From Cutibacterium granulosum (GTDB lineage: Bacteria; Actinomycetota; Actinomycetes; Propionibacteriales; Propionibacteriaceae): a DNA stretch of 64,000 nucleotides. The notes under the pieces were generated by a model. That model was not told the DNA's origin and searched no databases. It worked only from the letters and a program-made list of their open reading frames with translations. Location of the stretch: NCBI RefSeq assembly GCF_900186975.1, contig NZ_LT906441.1, forward strand, positions 744,001 to 808,000. Reading direction: 5' to 3'. How positions within the stretch are numbered: position 1 is the stretch's first letter; every line of letters begins with the position of its first letter. The position numbers and the translations under genes are program-made. Below, piece by piece: positions 36,340-44,871 of the stretch.

Positions 36340-36509
36340 CCGGGATGGCCGGAAGATGGCCAGAGATTGCGCAATCCTGAGAAGCCGATTCCCGCACGAC
36401 AATGATCCGCACCAACGATCATCGGCGGGTTCGGGACGTGAGGGGTTCGGGGCATGAGGCTGTGTCGGCATCATCGAGTGGTTGCTGGATCGTGCGAGGG
36501 GAGCAGCTT

Positions 36510-37373
36510 GTGGGCGAGGACAGGTTTTCGGGCGAGGAGCGGCCGACTGGAACGCCAAGCCCGAACATCACTGGTGAGGGCAGCACAGCCTCGGATCGGG
36601 GCGAAACCGTCCTCAGCGAGCGGGACCAGGCACGGTATGCCCGACACATCGTGCTGCCCGGGTTCGGGGAGGAGGCACAGCGCAAGCTGCGGGGGAGTCG
36701 GGTGCTCGTCGTCGGAGCCGGTGGGCTCGGCTCACCGGTGCTGCTGTATCTGGCTGCCGCCGGGATCGGCCACCTCACCATCATCGACGACGACGTCGTG
36801 GACGAGTCGAATTTGCAGCGGCAGGTGATTCATCGTCAGGCCGATGTGGGGCGCCCCAAGGCGTTGTCGGCCAGGGAGGCTGTGCAGCGGCTGGACCCGC
36901 AGCTGTCGGCAGAGGCCATGGTGGCTCGTCTGACGGCTGACAATGCGCTCGAGTTGTATGGTGACCATGATCTGGTGCTCGACTGCACCGACAATTTCGC
37001 CACGCGATACTTGGCCTCCGACGCTGCCGAGATCACCGGTACGCCGTTGGTCTGGGGCACGATCCTGCAGTACCAGGGGCAGCTCTCGGTGTTCTGGCCG
37101 GGGCGCGGGCCGATGCTGCGTGACCTCTTCCCCGAGGTTCCGGCTGCCGACTCGGTGCCATCAGCCGTTGTCGGCGGCACATTCGGGCCAGTCGTCGGTC
37201 AGACCGGGTCGATGATGGCCACCGAGGCCGTCAAGGTGCTCACCGGTATCGGAACTCCCGCCGTGGGCAGGCTCGTGCTCCTTGACGCGCTGGGCGTTGG
37301 CACTCGAACCCTCAGTTTCGCTCCCGATCCGGATCGGGCACCGGTGACCCGGCTCGTGGACGGTGGCCGGTGA
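36510..37373 (+). CDS. ThiF/MoeB-family adenylyltransferase-like protein
   Basis: A 287-aa E1-like enzyme expected to adenylate the C-terminus of a ubiquitin-like sulfur carrier (ThiS or MoaD). The nucleotide-binding GAGGLGSPVLLYLAAAG, acidic IIDDDVVDESNLQRQVIHR and DCTDNFATRYLASD are clear. The usual zinc CxxC and the PSC catalytic cysteine are absent (here MLRDLFPE and VPSAVVGGTFG), and there is no C-terminal rhodanese domain. It may therefore only adenylate, or act on an unusual partner. No sulfur-carrier gene is adjacent. The GTG at 36510 has GAGGGGAG six bases upstream; the longer frame from 36402 is less likely. Confidence 0.83.
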   Translation: MGEDRFSGEERPTGTPSPNITGEGSTASDRGETVLSERDQARYARHIVLPGFGEEAQRKLRGSRVLVVGAGGLGSPVLLYLAAAGIGHLTIIDDDVVDESNLQRQVIHRQADVGRPKALSAREAVQRLDPQLSAEAMVARLTADNALELYGDHDLVLDCTDNFATRYLASDAAEITGTPLVWGTILQYQGQLSVFWPGRGPMLRDLFPEVPAADSVPSAVVGGTFGPVVGQTGSMMATEAVKVLTGIGTPAVGRLVLLDALGVGTRTLSFAPDPDRAPVTRLVDGGR

Positions 37374-37391
37374 GGGGCGGGGAGATGAACA

Positions 37392-37646
37392 TCAACCCTC
37401 GATGAGGTCGTGGGCAATGCCGTGCCCCGATTCGAGTCGCTCGGTGGCATCCAGGAGATGACGGGCATTGGCAGGGGACCGTAGCAGTTCGGCAGTCTCA
37501 CGTAGGGATTGGTAGCCGGACAGGGAGACGATGACCACTGGCTCGTGGCCGGCACGTGTGATGACGGTCTCCGCATGATTGGTCACGACGTCGTCGAGCA
37601 CCGCGGCGTCCTGGTTGCAGAAATCAGTGAAACTGAGTGTTTTCAT
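37392..37646 (-). CDS. YefM/RelB-type antitoxin, no toxin visible
   Basis: An 84-aa antitoxin of the Phd/YefM fold: VLDDVVTNHAETVITRAG followed by EPVVIVSLSGYQSLRETAELL. A GGAGG Shine-Dalgarno lies five bases before the ATG. In a YefM-YoeB pair the toxin would follow directly, but the downstream side runs into the convergent ThiF-like gene after 18 bp. It is therefore an orphan antitoxin or the remnant of a lost pair. Confidence 0.85.
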   Translation of the reverse strand: MKTLSFTDFCNQDAAVLDDVVTNHAETVITRAGHEPVVIVSLSGYQSLRETAELLRSPANARHLLDATERLESGHGIAHDLIEG

Positions 37647-37781
37647 GGATGCCTCCGGCTGCCAATTCTACGGGTGAAGAGGACATCCCTCCAGCCGTTC
37701 AAATGGATGTTCATCGCTTGTCACCTGTTGTTCGCTCCTGGCCACTAGGGTAAATCCGCTCGACCATGCGAAGGGGTAGTG

Positions 37782-39431
37782 ATGCGCGTCCCACCGGTTC
37801 GGAAATTGCTCATTGGCTCACTGGGAGCGGTACTGGGACTTTCCGCCGTGCCAGCCCAGGCCGTCGACGTGGACAATTCCATGTCGACGAAGACTCCCTA
37901 TGCGGCTGAGGGGAGCCACTACACGGTTCCGCCGGAGGGTTTCCATGCCGTCAACACCCAGATCGTCGCTCGGCACGGATCGCGTGGCCTGTCCGGTTTC
38001 AAGTACGACGCGCTCACCATGAAGGTGTGGCAGAAGGCCCACGAGCTGGGGGCCGGCAAGCCTGCTGGCAAGAACCTCCACCAGCAGACCGAGGCGATGC
38101 ACGAGGCCAACGAAACCTTGGGGGACGAGGCCACCTGGGCACAGATGGCGGGCCGGGCGCAGCTCACCGACGACGATTTCAAGCGTGGCTACGGCAACCT
38201 CACCCCGCTCGGGGCACGCGAACACGAGCAGATGGGCGAGCGACTGGCCCACCGCATGCCCGAGCTCTTCGACGGTGGATCGGGGACGACGGTCGATCTG
38301 GTGTCCTCCGGCGAACCGCGGGCCGCCGAGTCCGGTTGGCACTTCCGCTCCGGGCTGCTCAAGGCAGCTCCCCAGGCAGCTGGCAACGTCTCGGAGACGA
38401 TACGATCCGACACCGCCACCTTGTACTTCCACAAGGACAAGAACAATGCCGACTACAAGACATACAAGAAATACCTCAGCGGCGACCGGGTGAAGAACTA
38501 CGTCGACTCCGTCTGGAACCAACCGAAATCCAAGAAGTACGCTCGTAGTGTTCTCACCAGGATCTACTCCGAAGATTTCGTCGATCGTCTTGCCGCTGGG
38601 GAATGGACCTTTGAAATCCCCTCCGGGAAGAAGATCGACAATGAGGTCGACGCTGCCGTTCAGCTCTACAACCTCTACATCGTGGCCCCGGCCCTGGGCA
38701 TGGACTTCTCGCAGTACTTCACGCCCGAGGAGGCCAACTGGTTCGCCATGCTCCTGGACGCCGAGGACTACGTCCAGAAAGGCCCCGGATTCACCGGCAG
38801 CGACATCTCCTACCGCAACTCCCGTCCGTTGCTCGACGACTTCTTCGCAAGCATCGACCGTCAGAGCGCTGAGCACCCCGATGGTTCGGCAACCCTGCGG
38901 TTCGCCCACGCCGAGACGCTGATCCCCTTCGAAGCCCTCATCAAGGCCCCGGGCAGTCAGACGCAGATCACCGCCGGTGACCTTGATTTCTGGAAGGCGA
39001 CCGACTGGCGCGGTGCCTCGCAGGGGCGAATGGCCGCCAACGTCCAGTGGGACGTCTTCGCCAACGATCAGGGGCAGCAGGTGGTACGGATGCTCCTCAA
39101 CGAACGCGAAGTGCCGTTCGGCGGAACCTGTCGTGCCATCGGTGACGGATCGGTCTTCTACACTGTGCCCGAACTCAAACGTTGCCTCACCGGGGCGAGT
39201 GTCCCGGCCGACTCCTGGCAGGTCGCCACGCCGCAGCAGTCCGGCACCTCCAGCCCGTGGTCCGACGCCAGCACACCCAACAGCCATGCGACGACCTCCC
39301 CGGGGCTTCGGGGAGGTACTGCCGGATCCAACGCCCTCGGTTCACGTGGAGCCGAGTCCAGCGTGGTGTCAGGTGGGGCCGCAAGTTCTGCGGATGCTGG
39401 ACGTCCCGGACTGCCGGCCACGGGAGGCTGA
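37782..39431 (+). CDS. Secreted histidine acid phosphatase (MINPP-like) ending LPATGG
   Basis: A 549-aa secreted phosphatase of the histidine phosphatase superfamily, branch 2 (multiple inositol polyphosphate phosphatase/phytase-like). A signal peptide (residues 1-~24, ending AQA) precedes the catalytic NTQIVARHGSRGLSG, and the second active-site motif is ATLRFAHAETLIPFEAL (HAE). Two Cys near the C-terminus probably form a disulfide (GGTCRAIG, LKRCLTG). A Ser/Gly-rich tail ends exactly at LPATGG with no membrane segment. The ATG at 37782 has AAGGGG five bases upstream; the GTG at 37779 is too close. It may release phosphate or inositol outside the cell. Confidence 0.88.
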   Translation: MRVPPVRKLLIGSLGAVLGLSAVPAQAVDVDNSMSTKTPYAAEGSHYTVPPEGFHAVNTQIVARHGSRGLSGFKYDALTMKVWQKAHELGAGKPAGKNLHQQTEAMHEANETLGDEATWAQMAGRAQLTDDDFKRGYGNLTPLGAREHEQMGERLAHRMPELFDGGSGTTVDLVSSGEPRAAESGWHFRSGLLKAAPQAAGNVSETIRSDTATLYFHKDKNNADYKTYKKYLSGDRVKNYVDSVWNQPKSKKYARSVLTRIYSEDFVDRLAAGEWTFEIPSGKKIDNEVDAAVQLYNLYIVAPALGMDFSQYFTPEEANWFAMLLDAEDYVQKGPGFTGSDISYRNSRPLLDDFFASIDRQSAEHPDGSATLRFAHAETLIPFEALIKAPGSQTQITAGDLDFWKATDWRGASQGRMAANVQWDVFANDQGQQVVRMLLNEREVPFGGTCRAIGDGSVFYTVPELKRCLTGASVPADSWQVATPQQSGTSSPWSDASTPNSHATTSPGLRGGTAGSNALGSRGAESSVVSGGAASSADAGRPGLPATGG

Positions 39432-39461
39432 GCCGGTTGTCCTCCCCGACCATGACATCAT

Positions 39462-39489
39462 CTCCGACTCCGAACCGTCGGGGTCGGAG
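39462..39489. terminator. Hairpin between convergent genes
   Basis: ctccgactccga (39462-39473) pairs with tcggggtcggag (39478-39489), 12 bp with one G-T pair, loop accg. It lies between the phosphatase gene and the convergent 309-aa membrane-protein gene. Confidence 0.6.
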
Positions 39490-39540
39490 CCGGGGATGCC
39501 CCCCGAGACGGAGGAAACTCACGGCGTGGTCGATGCGGTC

Positions 39541-40470
39541 TTAGCGCACCTCAATGGCCCACGTGAGTGGTTCGGCTTTCTTGACATCGGTCCCGGTGGG
39601 GTCTTCGGTGTGTGAGTAGGCGACGACGTATTTCCCCGGGTCGAGATGGTCGTTGAGGGGCAGGTTGTAGTCAATCAGGCACAGTGACACCTGGGCCGAC
39701 GTCTGCGGTGCGAGACCACCTTGTATCTGAGAACCACCCATCGAGAGGGTGACCCCCTTGAACGTCTCTGAGGTGTCACCTTCGGGGTGGATGGTGAACT
39801 CTTCACTGCGTGGTGCAAAAGTCCAGATCGACGTGTTCGAGATCTTCACGGGCAGGCATGTTTCGTTCCCGTTCTTGATCCTTCCATCGCCAAGAGTGAA
39901 CTCAATGCCGGGGTATCCCAGAGTGTCTCCGCTCTCTCCCTTGGTGGGGGGAAGTTCGGAGGGTTTCAGGTGCAGATTGGAGACGATGGGGGTCGGTTCG
40001 GGAGGCTTCTGCATGCCAAGTTCGGTATCGGTGTTTTTCTGGAGACCACCACCGATGAACATTCCTCCGATGAGGGACAAAATGAGGAGCAACGCGTATG
40101 CGAGGATCCGTAGGCCCGGCTTGCGGTACCACGGTTGCCCTTGCTGATGGTTGTCCTCCAGCTTGGGGAGCCTGAGCCTCCATTCCGACGTTGACATGGG
40201 GATGGTGCTCGCCGGTGACCACTGGGAACCGTTCGGACTTTCCCATCCGTTTCCGGATGGGGTGTTCCACGGTTGGTCCTGGGATGACTGGCTGGGATAT
40301 GGGTCGCGGCTCCTGGCAGACTGACCATTTGTGTGTTCTTCGCCCCGACGCGAGTCAAGGACGAACGGGTTGTTGGTGTAGGGGGACTGTGGTGACGAGT
40401 AGTCCTCTGGACGCCACGTCGGTTGCCATCTGTTGCTGTCATCTGGTTCGGGCCAGTCGTCGTCAGTCAC
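39541..40470 (-). CDS. Hypothetical single-pass membrane protein with extracytoplasmic beta domain
   Basis: A 309-aa protein not assigned to a family. Residues ~1-120 are polar, Pro/Ser/Asn-rich and presumably cytoplasmic. One membrane helix follows (LRILAYALLLILSLIGGMFIG), then a ~165-residue extracytoplasmic domain with alternating beta-type sequence and two Cys (NETCLPVKISN, SLCLIDYNLPL). The extracytoplasmic part resembles DUF4352-like immunoglobulin-type domains in style only. I prefer the GTG at 40470 because AAGGGG lies five bases upstream; an ATG at 40485 would contain that ribosome site. It stands alone between divergent and convergent neighbours. Confidence 0.7.
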   Translation of the reverse strand: MTDDDWPEPDDSNRWQPTWRPEDYSSPQSPYTNNPFVLDSRRGEEHTNGQSARSRDPYPSQSSQDQPWNTPSGNGWESPNGSQWSPASTIPMSTSEWRLRLPKLEDNHQQGQPWYRKPGLRILAYALLLILSLIGGMFIGGGLQKNTDTELGMQKPPEPTPIVSNLHLKPSELPPTKGESGDTLGYPGIEFTLGDGRIKNGNETCLPVKISNTSIWTFAPRSEEFTIHPEGDTSETFKGVTLSMGGSQIQGGLAPQTSAQVSLCLIDYNLPLNDHLDPGKYVVAYSHTEDPTGTDVKKAEPLTWAIEVR

Positions 40471-40682
40471 GTGGTCCCCTTCCATGGGTCAGTTCGGCAA
40501 CATCTTAGCGGTGCATCATGAGTGGTCCATCGCAGGATGTTCGTGTGCTGAGTTGGGTGAGATGACTCCTTGAGGTCACCGGCGGTTCACTCGTGGGGGC
40601 TACCCTGCAAAAGGCCTGTGGCTACGGATGGTGGTTGTCGAGCCGTCAATGTCACCGGTCTCGTCGTCGAAAGGTGCTGCCC

Positions 40683-42119
40683 ATGTCCCATGACCACACG
40701 TCTTTGCCAGCACGTCTTGCAGCCGTCTCACTGGCTGCCGTGGCGTTCGCCGTGCCCCAGTTCATCTCCGTGTCGAGCTGGGCCGTCTCCTCGCCCGCTC
40801 CTGCGGCGACCGCGTCCCCCAGTGAGTCGACCAGCCAGTCCGCCAGCCCGGCATCGGACGCGGTGGCCGAGGCCCAGGCGCAGCTTGATGCCGCGAATGC
40901 CAAGCTCGACGAGGCCACGAAGAATCTCACCGCGGCACAGGCCGCTCGTGACAAGGCCGCTGCGCAGAGCGATGCATCGGCCCGGGGCTTCTTCACCTGG
41001 CTCGCCATCGATGCCAAGCAGGACGCGGACGCGGTCGTCGACGCCAAGCAGGCCGTGCGGGTGCTCAACGGTGAGGTCGACGGCATCGAGAATACGTACT
41101 CGGCGACCGAGATCGGCGCCAGGAACGACGCCACCTCGATCGACAACGTCAAGTCGGCCGTGAAGCTCATCCGCACTGCCAACACGCTGCGTGCCGCCGA
41201 CGGCCTGGACCCCCTCAAGATCAACAGCGCGCTCATGGCTTCCGCGCAGGTCAACGCCAACGCCCGTCAGGACAATCCGACCCAGGAGATCGACGACTAC
41301 CTCGGCCTCGGCTGGAAGGAGAACGCGAGCTCCGGGCAGTCCGATCCGCTCGACGGCTGGTACACCCAGCAGAAGAAGCTGTGGGACGCCGGTGACAAGA
41401 GCTCCGAGAAGACGGTCAACTACCGCAACCTCAGCGATCCCACGTTGACGCTCACCGGTCTTGGCCTCAACACCGCCGGTGACAAGGCTCCCAGCGCCGA
41501 TCAGCTCCTCATCCACGCAACGACCCTGCAGTACGGCTACGACGTCGACGCCTACCAGGGCCTCCTGGATCAGTACCTTGCCCAGGCAGTGCCGCAGCTT
41601 GCCGATCTGCAGGCCAAGGTCGACGCTGCCCAGGCCGCCGTCGCTGCTGCCAAGAAGGACGTCGCAGACGCCGAGAAGGCCTTGGAGGACGCCCGGCGCG
41701 ATGCCGACGCGAAGCCCGGTGCGGACGAATCGCCCTCCGCCTCCCCCTCGGCTGCGAGCGAGTCCCCGACCCCGGACCAGACACCCACGCCCGATCAGAC
41801 CCCGACCCCGGGTGAGCCGTCCGTGACACCCTCGGCAGACGTCACCCCGGGTGAAGACACGCCGTCGGCGCTCCCGTCGACTCCCAGTGCAGGAACCACG
41901 TCGGCCGATGTGACGCCCGGCCAGGATGCGGCCTCCCCGTCGGCCTCGAACCAGGCTTCCACCGACGCCACCCCTGGCCAGCAGCCGTCCTCACCCTCTG
42001 CTGCCACCGAGAGCGCCTCGTCGGATGACGGCACGGTGCCGCAGGGTGCTGAGAATCCCCGCGAAACCGAGGTGTCGGAAAGCACCGGAACCCCGCGTCT
42101 GCCGGCAACGGGCGCGTGA
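40683..42119 (+). CDS. Secreted CAP-like protein flanked by coiled coils, ending LPATGA
   Basis: A 478-aa secreted protein. A signal peptide (~1-40) is followed by a coiled coil (DAVAEAQAQLDAANAKLDEA), a CAP/SCP-like domain (ANTLRAADGLDPLKINSALM, KENASSG, LGLNTAGDKAPS), a second coiled coil (QAKVDAAQAAVAAAKKDV) and a long Pro/Ser/Thr-rich stalk with TPDQ and DVTPG repeats. It ends at LPATGA without a membrane tail. The CAP active-site His are not obvious, so it may be structural. The ATG at 40683 has GAAAGG eight bases upstream; 30 extra residues from 40593 are not signal-like. It may be a wall or adhesion protein. Confidence 0.8.
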   Translation: MSHDHTSLPARLAAVSLAAVAFAVPQFISVSSWAVSSPAPAATASPSESTSQSASPASDAVAEAQAQLDAANAKLDEATKNLTAAQAARDKAAAQSDASARGFFTWLAIDAKQDADAVVDAKQAVRVLNGEVDGIENTYSATEIGARNDATSIDNVKSAVKLIRTANTLRAADGLDPLKINSALMASAQVNANARQDNPTQEIDDYLGLGWKENASSGQSDPLDGWYTQQKKLWDAGDKSSEKTVNYRNLSDPTLTLTGLGLNTAGDKAPSADQLLIHATTLQYGYDVDAYQGLLDQYLAQAVPQLADLQAKVDAAQAAVAAAKKDVADAEKALEDARRDADAKPGADESPSASPSAASESPTPDQTPTPDQTPTPGEPSVTPSADVTPGEDTPSALPSTPSAGTTSADVTPGQDAASPSASNQASTDATPGQQPSSPSAATESASSDDGTVPQGAENPRETEVSESTGTPRLPATGA

Positions 42120-42125
42120 TTCACC

Positions 42126-42142
42126 GGCACGATGATCGTGCC
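42126..42142 (+). terminator. Short hairpin after the CAP-like gene
   Basis: ggcacga pairs with tcgtgcc around tga, seven bases after the stop codon. No T-tract; weak or attenuating terminator. Confidence 0.4.
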
Positions 42143-42327
42143 AGCGCAGAGTTCTCTGATCGGTGGGGCACATCTGCCGGATGGTGAAGTGGGGGGTGGT
42201 TGCGGGTGACTCGCAGTCGCCCCGCACCGCCGAAACAATGGCTTGGTTGCGCGATGAGCGGGGTCGCGAATCACTGCGTGCTCGTGTTGCGAGGCGAATC
42301 CCGTGAATGCACGAATCAGGTGAAAGA

Positions 42328-42401
42328 TGGAGCGGGCGACGGGAATCGAACCCGCGTATCCAGCTTGGGAAGCTGGCGCTCTACCATTGAGCTACGCCCG
42401 C
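42328..42401 (-). tRNA. tRNA-Gly (anticodon CCC)
   Basis: The minus strand reads gcgggcgtagctcaatgg at the 5' end, an anticodon arm ccagc-ttcccaa-gctgg with anticodon CCC, the T-loop gttcgattc, and a 7-bp acceptor stem (gcgggcg/cgcccgc). The discriminator is T and CCA is encoded (complement of 42328-42330). All arms of the cloverleaf can be paired. Confidence 0.95.
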
Positions 42402-42556
42402 ATGTCCCCGCGAGGAGACTCGTCACATCATAGCGCATCGTGACTCGTGGGTCACCTCGGATCCCGAGCGCATGATTGTGGCCCCCGGGCAGCGATGGAG
42501 CTGGTCGAGGGCCACGTCACAGGCTGGGGGCAGCGTGAGGACTGCCACCAGCGGAC

Positions 42557-43222
42557 TCAGGCGCTGAAGGCCTCGCGGATCGGCGTCTCACCATCGGCGA
42601 AGTCGAGCTTGCGACCGATGGTCGAATCCAGCTCCAGGGCAGCCACGATGGCACGGGCCACGTTTCCTCGCGCGGTCCTGCGGTCACCGGTCACCTCTTC
42701 GTCCTCCTTGCGCAGGGTGATCCTGCCGCTGGGGTCGTCCAGGGTGAGCGTGCCCGGCCCCAGAATGGTCCAGTCCAGGTCCGACGTGCGAAGGTGCTCA
42801 TCGGCATGGGCCTTGGCCTCGGCATATGCGAAGAACGAGTCGTCCTCCGGCACACCGTGGTCCAGCTTGGCGCGGTCGTAGGACACCATGACGTAGCGCT
42901 TCACCCCAGCCTCGGCAGCCGCCTGCATCGACAGGATCGCCGCGTCCCGGTCGACGGCGTAGGTGCGCTCGGGGGTGGTGCCGCCACCAGCACCGGCGGA
43001 CCAGACGATGGCGTCCATCCCGGTGAAGGCATCCACGAGCTGCTCGCGGGTGGCGTGCTCGATGTCCAGGACGAGGGGAGTGGCCCCGGCAGCCTGGACG
43101 TCCTCCTGCTGCTGCGGGTTGCGAATCATTGCCGTGACGTGGTGGCCGGCGTCGGCCAGCAGCGGCTCTGCACGGAGGGCAACCTTGCCGTGGCCTCCAA
43201 TGATCATGATGTTCTCAGTCAT
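42557..43222 (-). CDS. NAD(P)-binding (atypical SDR) protein
   Basis: A 221-aa Rossmann-fold protein of the NmrA/atypical SDR type (SDR_a5-like, YwnB/YhfK style). The dinucleotide motif is MIIGGHGKVALRAEPLL, followed by TAMIRNPQQQEDV, DAIVWSAGAGGG and the substrate-side DLDWTILGPGTLT. The usual YxxxK catalytic pair appears as AYAEAKAHAD. It may reduce or isomerise a small substrate, or sense redox state. The ATG at 43222 has AAAGGA six bases upstream. It is divergent from the MetE-like gene, sharing a ~230-bp regulatory gap with short inverted repeats (gagaa..ttctc at 43376-43391). Confidence 0.85.
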   Translation of the reverse strand: MTENIMIIGGHGKVALRAEPLLADAGHHVTAMIRNPQQQEDVQAAGATPLVLDIEHATREQLVDAFTGMDAIVWSAGAGGGTTPERTYAVDRDAAILSMQAAAEAGVKRYVMVSYDRAKLDHGVPEDDSFFAYAEAKAHADEHLRTSDLDWTILGPGTLTLDDPSGRITLRKEDEEVTGDRRTARGNVARAIVAALELDSTIGRKLDFADGETPIREAFSA

Positions 43223-43455
43223 CTGGAATCCTTTCCGTCTTGATGCCTTCACCCATCTGAACGCGAATGGCTGGACAGATGTTCCCGGAACCAGGTGGCT
43301 CTTGGTGCAGGATTCCTCAGCGTCATCGACTCCCATGCTGCTGGCGGCACATGCCTGCCCGGAAATGTCACATGGTGAGAAAAAGATTCTCGCAAAATTC
43401 TGTTGTCCATAGAATCAGTTTCACCCAATTCGTACACCCATTGAAGGAGGGCAAA

Positions 43456-44661
43456 ATGGCGATTCGCACCACCCATGTCGGCTCACTGCCGCGCACTGCT
43501 GAACTGCTCGATGCAAACTCGAGGAGAAAGGACATGGGGGAGCAGATGTTCGCCCAGGTCCTCCAGAAATCGGTGAATGACGTCGTCTCCCGTCAGCACG
43601 AGATCGGAATTGACTGGGTCAATGACGGTGAATACGGCCACGCCATGACGGAATCGCTGGATTTCGGTTCTTGGTGGAGCTACTCGTTCAGCCGCTTCGG
43701 CGGCATCGAACTCACCGATGAGCCGTCTGAGTTGGCGCCGCCAGCACCGGGATCCAAGATCACACTCGTCGATTTCGAGGATCGTCGTGACTGGCAGGAC
43801 TTCTCCGACGTCTATGCGGATCCATCATCTGCAGTTCTGCCACATTCCTGGAAGAGGAACGCTGATGACGGAGGCTCCATCGCACCAGTCCTCCCCGTCA
43901 TCACCGGGCCGCTCACCTACACAGGCGCTGAGGCGGTACGTCAGGACATCGACGGCCTGGTCACTGCCCTGGACGCCAACGGAATCGATCGTCGGGACGG
44001 ATTCATCGCCGCGGTCTCGCCCGGCTCGGCAGCCCGTCTGCACAATGCCTACTACGCCAATGACGAGGAGGTCGTGCAGGCCTGTGCCCAGGTGCTTCGC
44101 GAGGAGTACCTGGCGATCACCCAGGCCGGGCTGACCGTCCAGATCGACGATCCCTCCCTGGCGGAGTCCTGGGACCAGATCAACCCTGCCCCGAGTGTCG
44201 AGGACTATCGGCGGTACATCCAGGTGCGCTGTGACGCGATCAACGCCGCGCTCGAGGGCATCGACCCGGCACAGGTGCGCCTTCACCTGTGTTGGGGTTC
44301 GTGGCACGGTCCCCACATCACGGACATCCCGCTGCGGGAGATCGTCGACAATGTGCTCACCGTCAATGCGAAATACCTGTCGTTCGAGGCGGCCAATGCC
44401 CGTCACGAGCACGAGTGGACGGTGTGGGACGAGGTGGACCTGCCCAAGGACCGTGTGCTGATACCCGGAGTCGTGGGGCATTCGACCAATGTCGTCGAAC
44501 ACCCCGAGCTCGTTGCCCAGCGGATCGGCCGGTTCGTGCAGATCGTCGGCGCCGATCGGGTCATCGCCTCCACCGACTGTGGTCTCGGCGGTCGGATCCA
44601 CCCGTCCCTGGCCTGGGCCAAGTTGAATTCCCTGGCACAGGGGGCGCGTCTGGTCGACTGA
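43456..44661 (+). CDS. MetE C-terminal-like zinc methyltransferase (cobalamin-independent methionine synthase family)
   Basis: A 401-aa cytosolic enzyme with the fold of the catalytic half of MetE. It starts MAIRTTHVGSLPR, the family's N-terminal mark. The zinc site can be read: His and Cys in VRLHLCWGSWHGPH, Glu in YLSFEAANARHEHEW, and the distal Cys in VIASTDCGLGGR. Stand-alone proteins of this length include core methionine synthases and alkyl-coenzyme transferases, so the methyl donor and acceptor are uncertain. AAGGAGG lies five bases before the ATG. The upstream frame from 43267 is noncoding. A hairpin spans its stop codon. Confidence 0.85.
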   Translation: MAIRTTHVGSLPRTAELLDANSRRKDMGEQMFAQVLQKSVNDVVSRQHEIGIDWVNDGEYGHAMTESLDFGSWWSYSFSRFGGIELTDEPSELAPPAPGSKITLVDFEDRRDWQDFSDVYADPSSAVLPHSWKRNADDGGSIAPVLPVITGPLTYTGAEAVRQDIDGLVTALDANGIDRRDGFIAAVSPGSAARLHNAYYANDEEVVQACAQVLREEYLAITQAGLTVQIDDPSLAESWDQINPAPSVEDYRRYIQVRCDAINAALEGIDPAQVRLHLCWGSWHGPHITDIPLREIVDNVLTVNAKYLSFEAANARHEHEWTVWDEVDLPKDRVLIPGVVGHSTNVVEHPELVAQRIGRFVQIVGADRVIASTDCGLGGRIHPSLAWAKLNSLAQGARLVD

Positions 44662-44669
44662 GACCAGAC
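44648..44669 (+). terminator. Hairpin across the MetE-like stop codon
   Basis: gtctggtc (44648-44655) and gaccagac (44662-44669) form a perfect 8-bp stem around gactga, which includes the stop codon. The downstream T-content is low. Confidence 0.4.
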
Positions 44670-44871
44670 CACCGCACGAGACCTGAAAACCCGTGCGACG
44701 ACAGACACCGCTGTCGAGGTTCAGAACCGTCGAGTCCAGAGGTGATACCTCGGGGTGTCGGCGGTTCTGCGCCCCGGCACGGCCGCAGGAGGTGAGTCAC
44801 GGTAGCGGTGATCCTCTCGTTCCTGCTCCCCGCCGTCATGGGACAGCCCCGGCTCGTGGTACAACCAAGCC

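Noticed and set aside
37818-39287. 489-codon minus-strand ORF opposite the histidine phosphatase
   Set aside because: No recognisable domain; the plus strand has signal peptide, RHG and HAE motifs.
42120-42200. Hidden membrane tail after LPATGA reachable by ribosomal frameshift
   Set aside because: Neither alternative frame encodes a hydrophobic stretch plus basic residues after the stop; the same is true after the 1120-aa protein.
43223-43455. Cobalamin or SAM riboswitch before the MetE-like gene
   Set aside because: No conserved riboswitch blocks recognised; only short inverted repeats are visible.
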